DNA of 64,000 nucleotides from Phytobacter palmae (GTDB lineage Bacteria > Pseudomonadota > Gammaproteobacteria > Enterobacterales > Enterobacteriaceae), in contig FONB01000002.1 in assembly GCA_900112785.1 (NCBI GenBank), positions 1 through 64,000 on the forward strand. The letters are read 5' to 3'. The notes beneath the pieces were generated by a model. That model was not told the DNA's origin, searched no databases, and worked only from the letters and a program-made list of their open reading frames with translations. The position numbers and the translations under genes are program-made. Shown here piece after piece: positions 58,313-64,000 of the stretch. How positions within the stretch are numbered: position 1 is the first letter of the stretch; every line of letters begins with the position of its first letter.

Positions 58313-60337
58313 TTAGCCTTTGATGTCGTACAGAGGCGTTTGCCCTGCGACAACGGAACCTTGTGCTTTAATAATCAGACCAGAGAAATCATCGATATTG
58401 CTGCACACCACCGGACTAATCATTGAACGAGCAGTCGCGTTCAGGTATTCCAGATCCATTTCCAGGATTGGCTGACCTGCCACAACGGTTGCTCCCTCAT
58501 CGACCAGACGCGTGAAGCCCTGACCACCCAGTGCAACGGTGTCGATCCCCATATGGACAACGATCTCAGCGCCTTTTTCAGTTTCAAGGCAGAAGGCGTG
58601 GTTGGTATTGAAAATTTTCACAATGGTGCCCGCTGCCGGAGCAACAACCGTTTTTTCTGTCGGTTTTATCGCTACACCATCGCCAACGGCTTTGCTGGCA
58701 AACGCTTCATCCGGTACTTCATCCAGAGAAACTACCTGCCCGGTCACCGGAGAGACCAGCTCAGCAATCACCGCAGCGCTGACATTCGGCACTGCCTGCG
58801 GCTTAACTGTGCTGGCGGCTGCCGGAGCCGGAGTCGCAGCACCTGCCGCCGGAACATCGCCCGCCGTTTTCATGGCATTAGCAATTTTTTCTGCTGCAAA
58901 ACCAACAATGACTTGCACACCGGTTTTATTCAAACGAATAACCCCGCTTGCACCCAGACGTTTAGCCAGCGCTTCGTTAACCAGAGAAGAGTCTTTTACG
59001 CTCAGACGCAGACGCGTAATGCAGGCATCGATACCGGTCAGGTTAGCAGAACCCCCGACAGCGGCAATATACTGACGCGCAAGCCCGGTCACATCCTGCT
59101 CGGAAGCAGTGCTGACATTCACATCCTGACCATCCGCTTCGTCACCGGCAACCGCCAGTTCACGACCCGGGGTCAACAGGTTGAATTTCAGGATAGTGAA
59201 ACGGAACACCACGTAATAGATAACGAAGAACACCAGGCCTTGCAGAATCAGCATGTACCAGTGTACGGCCAGCGGGTTCTTGGATGACAACACCATATCC
59301 ACCAGACCGGCACTGAAGCCGAAACCGGCAATCCACTGCATAGTCGCGGCGATGAAGACAGAAATCCCGGTCAGAACAGCGTGAATGAAGTACAACACCG
59401 GTGCCACGAACATGAAGGAGAATTCCAGCGGTTCAGTGATACCCGTAAAGAAGGCAGCAAAAGCACCTGCCATCATAATACCGAGGACTTTGGCTTTATT
59501 TTCCGGACGCGCGCAGTGGTAAATCGCCAGTGCTGCGCCAGGCAGACCAAACATCATGATCGGGAAGAAGCCAGCCTGGTAACGACCAGTAACCCCAACA
59601 ACCGCTTTGCCCGCTTCAATAGACTGCGCGCCACCCAGGAAGTTAGGAATATCGTTAATACCGGCAACGTCAAACCAGAAAACGGAGTTCAACGCATGGT
59701 GCAGACCGATCGGGATCAGCAGACGGTTAAAGAAGGCGTAGACGCCCGCACCGACAGAACCCAGTTTCTGAATGTGCTCACCAAAACCTACCAGACCGCT
59801 GAAGACCACCGGCCAGATAAACATCATGATGAACGCGACAGCGATCATGACAAAAGAGGTCAGGATCGGCACCAGACGACGTCCGCTAAAGAAGGAGAGC
59901 GCCTTCGGCAACTCGACGCTGCTAAAGCGGTTATACAATTCCGCAGCAATGATACCGACCATGATCCCAACAAACTGGTTTTTGATCTTACCGAATGCGG
60001 CAGGCACTTGATCGGCAGGGATTTTCTGGATCATGGCGACAGCGGCTGGTGAGCACAGCGTCGTCAGTACAAGGAAACCCACAAAGCCAGCCAGCGCAGC
60101 AGCGCCGTCTTTGTCTTTGGACATACCATAAGCGACACCCACAGCAAACAGCACGCCCATGTTATCAATGATGGCAGAACCAGATTGAATGAAGAACGCC
60201 GCCAGCGCGTTAGATCCCCCCCAGCCTACCGGGTCGATCCAGTAGCCGACCCCCATCAGAATCGCTGCGGCAGGCAGCGTGGCAACCGGCACCATGAGCG
60301 CGCGGCCAACCTTTTGTAAGTAACCTAAAAGATTCAC
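58313..60337 (-). CDS. nagE: PTS N-acetylglucosamine transporter EIICBA
   Basis: NagE imports and phosphorylates GlcNAc. It has 674 residues in the order EIIC (about 1-385, about ten membrane segments, conserved GITEPLEFSFMF), EIIB (phosphocysteine in DACITRLRL) and EIIA (phosphohistidine in VVHMGIDTVAL), with an Ala/Pro-rich linker. It is longer than E. coli NagE (648). The B and A domains are close to E. coli, but the EIIC half is clearly different from the K-12 protein as I remember it. It is divergent from nagB with shared NagC/CRP control. Confidence 0.93.
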   Translation of the reverse strand: MNLLGYLQKVGRALMVPVATLPAAAILMGVGYWIDPVGWGGSNALAAFFIQSGSAIIDNMGVLFAVGVAYGMSKDKDGAAALAGFVGFLVLTTLCSPAAVAMIQKIPADQVPAAFGKIKNQFVGIMVGIIAAELYNRFSSVELPKALSFFSGRRLVPILTSFVMIAVAFIMMFIWPVVFSGLVGFGEHIQKLGSVGAGVYAFFNRLLIPIGLHHALNSVFWFDVAGINDIPNFLGGAQSIEAGKAVVGVTGRYQAGFFPIMMFGLPGAALAIYHCARPENKAKVLGIMMAGAFAAFFTGITEPLEFSFMFVAPVLYFIHAVLTGISVFIAATMQWIAGFGFSAGLVDMVLSSKNPLAVHWYMLILQGLVFFVIYYVVFRFTILKFNLLTPGRELAVAGDEADGQDVNVSTASEQDVTGLARQYIAAVGGSANLTGIDACITRLRLSVKDSSLVNEALAKRLGASGVIRLNKTGVQVIVGFAAEKIANAMKTAGDVPAAGAATPAPAAASTVKPQAVPNVSAAVIAELVSPVTGQVVSLDEVPDEAFASKAVGDGVAIKPTEKTVVAPAAGTIVKIFNTNHAFCLETEKGAEIVVHMGIDTVALGGQGFTRLVDEGATVVAGQPILEMDLEYLNATARSMISPVVCSNIDDFSGLIIKAQGSVVAGQTPLYDIKG

Positions 60338-60443
60338 GTTATTCCCCCTTTGAACCCCACCGGAGCCCTTAGAAACAGTCTTTTTATTGTCTGACTAACC
60401 CTGAAAACACGGCCATTTTTCATTACATTGAGAGTGTGTTGAA

Positions 60444-60467
60444 AATTAATTCGTCTCGCAAATTAAA
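60444..60467 (-). promoter_or_regulatory. NagC operator proximal to nagE
   Basis: ATTAATTCG...CGCAAATTAA closely resembles the E. coli nagE-side NagC operator. With the nagB-side box about 95 bases away it can form the repression loop described for nagE-nagB. Confidence 0.75.
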
Positions 60468-60478
60468 AGCACCTTTTT

Positions 60479-60494
60479 TGTGATTTTAATCACC
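60479..60494. promoter_or_regulatory. CRP site between nagE and nagB
   Basis: TGTGA-TTTTAA-TCACC matches the CRP consensus at 9 of 10 positions and lies between the two NagC boxes, as in E. coli. Confidence 0.85.
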
Positions 60495-60520
60495 AAATAT
60501 CGTTATTTGACCTCCTCTTT

Positions 60521-60534
60521 GCTGGCTAACCAGC
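60521..60534. other. Small hairpin in the nagE-nagB control region
   Basis: GCTGG-CTAA-CCAGC, extended by flanking TTT/AAA. It may be a leader structure or protein site; role unknown. Confidence 0.4.
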
Positions 60535-60539
60535 AAAAC

Positions 60540-60562
60540 TTATTTTATCATTCAAAAAATCA
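60540..60562 (+). promoter_or_regulatory. NagC operator proximal to nagB
   Basis: TTATTTTATCATTC followed by AAAAAATCA matches the TTATTT...AAATAA-type NagC pattern at the nagB side. Confidence 0.65.
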
Positions 60563-60655
60563 AGACGGATTGCCCCCATAGGGAGCGAAACTGAGTTACG
60601 CTTTACACTGCACTGGACGCAATCCGCTAACTTTAATCAACTTTAGAGGTGAACA

Positions 60656-61456
60656 ATGAGACTGATTCCTCTGGCAACAGCTGAACAAGTCGGTAAATGG
60701 GCGGCCCGCCATATCGTTAATCGCATCAATGCATTTAAACCTACAGCGGATCGTCCGTTCCTGCTTGGCCTGCCAACCGGTGGCACGCCTCTCACCGCCT
60801 ATAAAGCATTAGTTGAAATGCACAAAGCGGGCCAGGTTAGTTTTAAACATGTTGTCACTTTCAATATGGATGAATATGTCGGCCTGCCGAAGGAGCACCC
60901 GGAAAGCTATCATAGCTTCATGCACCGTAACTTTTTCGATCACGTTGATATTCCGGCGGAAAATATTAACCTGTTGGATGGCAATGCACCGGATATTGAC
61001 GCAGAATGCCGTCAATACGAAGAAAAAATCCGTTCCTATGGCAAAATTCACCTGTTTATGGGCGGCGTTGGCAACGATGGTCACATCGCATTCAACGAAC
61101 CCGCGTCTTCGCTGGCTTCTCGTACCCGTATTAAAACGCTGACCCATGACACCCGCGTGGCCAATTCCCGTTTCTTCGACGGTGACGTTAATCAGGTGCC
61201 GAAATATGCGCTGACCGTAGGCGTGGGTACGCTACTGGATGCGGAAGAAGTGATGATTCTGGTGCTGGGAAGCCAAAAAGCGCAGGCTCTGCAGGCGGCT
61301 GTAGAAGGTAACGTAAACCATATGTGGACCATTAGCTGTCTGCAGTTGCACCCGAAAGCAGTAATGGTATGCGACGAGCCGTCCACCATGGAACTGAAAG
61401 TAAAAACATTGAAATATTTCAATGAACTAGAAGCGGAAAATATTAAAGGTCTGTAA
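60656..61456 (+). CDS. nagB: Glucosamine-6-phosphate deaminase
   Basis: NagB converts GlcN-6-P to fructose 6-phosphate and ammonia and is allosterically activated by GlcNAc-6-P. It has 266 residues with GLPTGGTPL, the catalytic aspartate in NMDEYVGLP and the catalytic His/Glu in [11 protein letters not shown]. The ATG follows TTTAGAGGTG. First gene of nagBAC. Confidence 0.98.
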   Translation: MRLIPLATAEQVGKWAARHIVNRINAFKPTADRPFLLGLPTGGTPLTAYKALVEMHKAGQVSFKHVVTFNMDEYVGLPKEHPESYHSFMHRNFFDHVDIPAENINLLDGNAPDIDAECRQYEEKIRSYGKIHLFMGGVGNDGHIAFNEPASSLASRTRIKTLTHDTRVANSRFFDGDVNQVPKYALTVGVGTLLDAEEVMILVLGSQKAQALQAAVEGNVNHMWTISCLQLHPKAVMVCDEPSTMELKVKTLKYFNELEAENIKGL

Positions 61457-61463
61457 TTGTGTC

Positions 61464-61488
61464 TCGTTCCGCATACCCTGCGGAACGA
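61464..61488 (+). other. Hairpin between nagB and nagA
   Basis: TCGTTCCGC / GCGGAACGA, 9-bp perfect stem, 7-base loop, no T-run. It may set relative nagB/nagA mRNA stability within the operon. Confidence 0.6.
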
Positions 61489-61514
61489 CACCCATTTGTT
61501 AACCGGGGGTCGTT

Positions 61515-62663
61515 ATGTATGCTTTAACCCATTGCCGGATTTTCACCGGCCATGAAATTCTGGATGACCACGCGCTGATTGTCGCGGATGGCCTGATTGA
61601 CCGTCTCTGCCCACTGGCTGAGTTGCCACCCACTATCGAACAGCGTGATCTCAATGGCGCAACGCTGGCCCCCGGCTTTATTGACGTACAACTCAATGGT
61701 TGCGGCGGTGTGCAGTTCAACGACACCCCTGAAGCCGTGAGCGTTGAAACGCTGGAAATCATGCAGCGTGCCAATGAGAAATCAGGCTGTACAAGCTTCC
61801 TGCCAACGCTTATCACCAGCAGCGATGACCTGATGAAACAGGGCATTCAGGTGATGCGTGATTACCTGGCAAAATATTCTCATCAGGCGCTTGGTCTTCA
61901 CCTCGAAGGTCCGTGGCTGAATATCGTTAAAAAAGGTACGCACAATCCGAAATTTGTGCGCAAACCGGATGCCGAACTGGTCGATTACCTCTGCGCCAAT
62001 GCAGACGTCATCAGCAAAGTGACGCTGGCGCCTGAAATGGCCGGAGCTGAGGTTATCAGTAAGCTGGCTGATGCGGGAATTGTGGTTTCCGCAGGCCACT
62101 CAAACGCGACATTAAAAGAAGCGAAGTCCGGTTTCCGCGCAGGTATTACGTTCGCGACGCATTTATATAATGCGATGCCATACATCACCGGACGTGAACC
62201 GGGGCTGGCGGGCGCGGTTCTGGATGATGCGGATATCTATTGCGGGATCATTGCAGATGGGCTGCATGTCGATTACGTTAATGTCCGTAACGCAAAACGC
62301 CTGAAAGGCGACAAACTCTGTTTAGTAACCGATGCAACGGCGCCAGCAGGGGCAGATATTGACCAGTTCATTTTTGCTGGTAAAACAATATACTACCGTA
62401 ATGGACTGTGTGTGGATGAAAACGGTACGTTGAGCGGCTCCTCCCTGACAATGATTGAAGGGGTTCGGAACCTGGTTGAGCATGTGGGTATTGCACTGGA
62501 TGAAGTACTGCGCATGGCAACATTGTACCCGGCTCGCGCGATAGGCGTCGACGGGCAGCTCGGCAGCATTGCCCCGGGTAAGGTCGCTAACCTGACCGCC
62601 TTCACGCACGATTATAAAATAATCAAGACCATCGTTAATGGTAACGAGGTCGTCACCGAGTAA
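61515..62663 (+). CDS. nagA: N-acetylglucosamine-6-phosphate deacetylase
   Basis: NagA removes the acetyl group from GlcNAc-6-P; its substrate is the inducer that releases NagC. It has 382 residues with metal and active-site motifs [22 protein letters not shown] and VTDATA. It begins 58 bases after nagB and ends 9 bases before nagC. Confidence 0.98.
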   Translation: MYALTHCRIFTGHEILDDHALIVADGLIDRLCPLAELPPTIEQRDLNGATLAPGFIDVQLNGCGGVQFNDTPEAVSVETLEIMQRANEKSGCTSFLPTLITSSDDLMKQGIQVMRDYLAKYSHQALGLHLEGPWLNIVKKGTHNPKFVRKPDAELVDYLCANADVISKVTLAPEMAGAEVISKLADAGIVVSAGHSNATLKEAKSGFRAGITFATHLYNAMPYITGREPGLAGAVLDDADIYCGIIADGLHVDYVNVRNAKRLKGDKLCLVTDATAPAGADIDQFIFAGKTIYYRNGLCVDENGTLSGSSLTMIEGVRNLVEHVGIALDEVLRMATLYPARAIGVDGQLGSIAPGKVANLTAFTHDYKIIKTIVNGNEVVTE

Positions 62664-62672
62664 ATAAAAGGT

Positions 62673-63893
62673 ATGACAGCAGGCGGACAAGCTCAGATTG
62701 GTAACGTTGATCTCGTTAAACAACTTAACAGTGCGGCGGTTTACCGCCTGATTGATCAACTTGGCCCTATTTCGCGTATTCAAATTGCCGAGCAGAGCCA
62801 GCTTGCGCCCGCCAGCGTGACAAAAATCACGCGTCAGCTTATTGAACGCGGTCTGATCAAAGAAGTCGATCAGCAGGCCTCCACCGGGGGCCGCCGCGCT
62901 ATCTCTATCATTACCGAAACCCGTAATTTTCAGGCCATTGGTGTGCGTCTGGGACGTTCCGACACCACCCTCACCCTTTATGATCTGAGCAGCAAGGTGC
63001 TGGCAGAAGAGCATTATCCTCTCCCGGAGCGGACGCAGGAAACCCTGGAACACGCATTGCTGAACACTATCAGCGCCTTTATCGAAAATACTCAGCGTAA
63101 GATTCGCGAACTGATCGCCATTTCGGTCATTTTGCCGGGTCTTGTCGACCCGGAAAGCGGCGTTATTCGCTACATGCCACATATCCAGGTGGAAAACTGG
63201 GGGCTGGTTGACGCGCTGGAAAAACGTTTCAAATTAACCTGTTTTGTCGGTCATGATATCCGCAGTCTGGCCCTTGCTGAGCACTACTTTGGGGCAAGTC
63301 AGGACTGTGAGGACTCCATTCTGGTGCGCGTTCATCGTGGAACCGGGGCAGGAATCATCTCTAACGGGCGAATTTTCATAGGCCGCAACGGTAACGTGGG
63401 TGAAATTGGCCACATTCAGGTAGAGCCGCTCGGCGAGCGATGTCATTGCGGTAACTTTGGCTGCCTGGAAACCATCGCCGCCAATGCCGCCATTGAACAA
63501 CGCGTACGTCATCTGCTGGAACAGGGCTACCAAAGCCGCGTAACGCTGGATGACTGCACGATCAAAAATATCTGTAAAGCCGCAAATAAAGGCGACGCGC
63601 TGGCATGCGAAGTGGTTGAGTATGTTGGTCGCCATCTGGGCAAAACCATCGCCATCGCCATTAACCTATTCAATCCACAGAAAATAGTCATCGCCGGGGA
63701 GATTGTTGAAGCGGAAAAAGTGTTGCTGCCTGCCATTGAAGGCTGCATTAACACCCAGTCGCTCAAAGCATTCCGCAAAAATCTTCCGGTGGTGCGTTCC
63801 ACCCTTGATCATCGCTCAGCGATTGGCGCTTTCGCACTGGTGAAACGCGCTATGCTGAACGGCATGTTGCTGCAACGTTTGCTGGAAAGCTGA
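62673..63893 (+). CDS. nagC: N-acetylglucosamine repressor NagC
   Basis: NagC is the ROK-family regulator of amino-sugar use (nagE-nagBA, chiP, glm and chb genes). It has 406 residues: N-terminal winged helix (ISRIQIAEQSQLAPASVTKITRQL), ROK sugar-binding core and zinc motif CHCGNFGCLE. It begins 9 bases after nagA. In K-12 nagD follows; it is not found in the remaining 107 bases. Confidence 0.98.
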   Translation: MTAGGQAQIGNVDLVKQLNSAAVYRLIDQLGPISRIQIAEQSQLAPASVTKITRQLIERGLIKEVDQQASTGGRRAISIITETRNFQAIGVRLGRSDTTLTLYDLSSKVLAEEHYPLPERTQETLEHALLNTISAFIENTQRKIRELIAISVILPGLVDPESGVIRYMPHIQVENWGLVDALEKRFKLTCFVGHDIRSLALAEHYFGASQDCEDSILVRVHRGTGAGIISNGRIFIGRNGNVGEIGHIQVEPLGERCHCGNFGCLETIAANAAIEQRVRHLLEQGYQSRVTLDDCTIKNICKAANKGDALACEVVEYVGRHLGKTIAIAINLFNPQKIVIAGEIVEAEKVLLPAIEGCINTQSLKAFRKNLPVVRSTLDHRSAIGAFALVKRAMLNGMLLQRLLES

Positions 63894-63899
63894 CAGGGT

Positions 63900-64000
63900 T
63901 TAGATACTCTAAATAATTCGCATTGCAGGACAAAACGGTTGACCGTTTTGAACAGCTCTTGCGCTGGTCCGAAGGGGTGAGGTCGCAGGCCGAACCATAC
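63900..64000. repeat. Intergenic repeat-like element downstream of nagC (cut by window end)
   Basis: The sequence starts TAGATACTCTAAATAATTCG and continues to GGGTGAGGTCGCAGGCCGAAC. These ends resemble, from memory, a short intergenic element seen in many enterobacterial genomes. An inner perfect palindrome, CAAAACGGT-TG-ACCGTTTTG, is at 63931-63950. No open frame. Confidence 0.4.

Overview
The window is chromosomal DNA from a member of the Enterobacteriaceae. Almost every gene is a close, collinear counterpart of the Escherichia coli gal–nag region (galK to nagC), read in the opposite orientation to the usual K-12 map. Protein similarity is closest to the Escherichia/Salmonella/Citrobacter/Enterobacter group. 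Several slots that vary within that group differ from K-12, so the organism is a relative of E. coli and not K-12; the sequence alone does not let me name the species.

Layout. 1-7120: the end of the gal operon (galK, galM), gpmA, aroG with a TyrR box, ybgS, zitB, and the NadR-type nadA-pnuC operon. 7213-8325: a six-gene tRNA-Lys/tRNA-Val cluster containing tRNA-derived spacer repeats. 8412-14490: the Tol-Pal envelope operon (ybgC-tolQRA, tolB-pal-cpoB) and ybgE. 14490-17690: cydABX (cytochrome bd-I) under an FNR box. 18044-21183: an accessory cassette (PLP-dependent decarboxylase, MFS transporter, divergent HxlR-type regulator) in the slot that holds mngRAB in K-12. 21182-32957: the TCA-cycle block sdhCDAB-sucABCD with divergent gltA. 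33005-36121: nei and the 5-oxoprolinase genes pxpBCA. 36247-38082: a fimbrial chaperone plus two-domain adhesin with no usher. 38387-41034: ybgI, phrB, ybfA. 41281-49200: the potassium-transport operon kdpFABCDE. 49206-54651: pgm-seqA, ybfF-ybfE, fldA-uof-fur, ybfN. 54672-63893: chiP, glnS and the amino-sugar regulon nagE / nagBAC with its NagC operators and CRP site. The last 107 bases hold part of an intergenic repeat-like element where nagD might be expected.

How the genes work together. Most of the window is core metabolism: aerobic and microaerobic respiration (cyd, sdh), the TCA cycle (gltA, suc), glycolysis and sugar entry (gpmA, pgm, galM, nag), NAD synthesis, envelope integrity (tol-pal), potassium homeostasis (kdp) and iron control (fur). 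Regulatory signals can be read directly for many of these: TyrR, NadR, FNR, CRP, NagC, Fur and KdpE sites, and a ChiX pairing site.

The parts that look accessory or unusual are the decarboxylase/MFS/HxlR cassette, the orphan chaperone-adhesin pair, the tRNA-derived repeats, a NagE whose membrane domain differs from the K-12 protein as I remember it, and several unexplained palindromes. I did not find a clearly new defence or mobile system. No CRISPR array, insertion sequence or prophage is visible.
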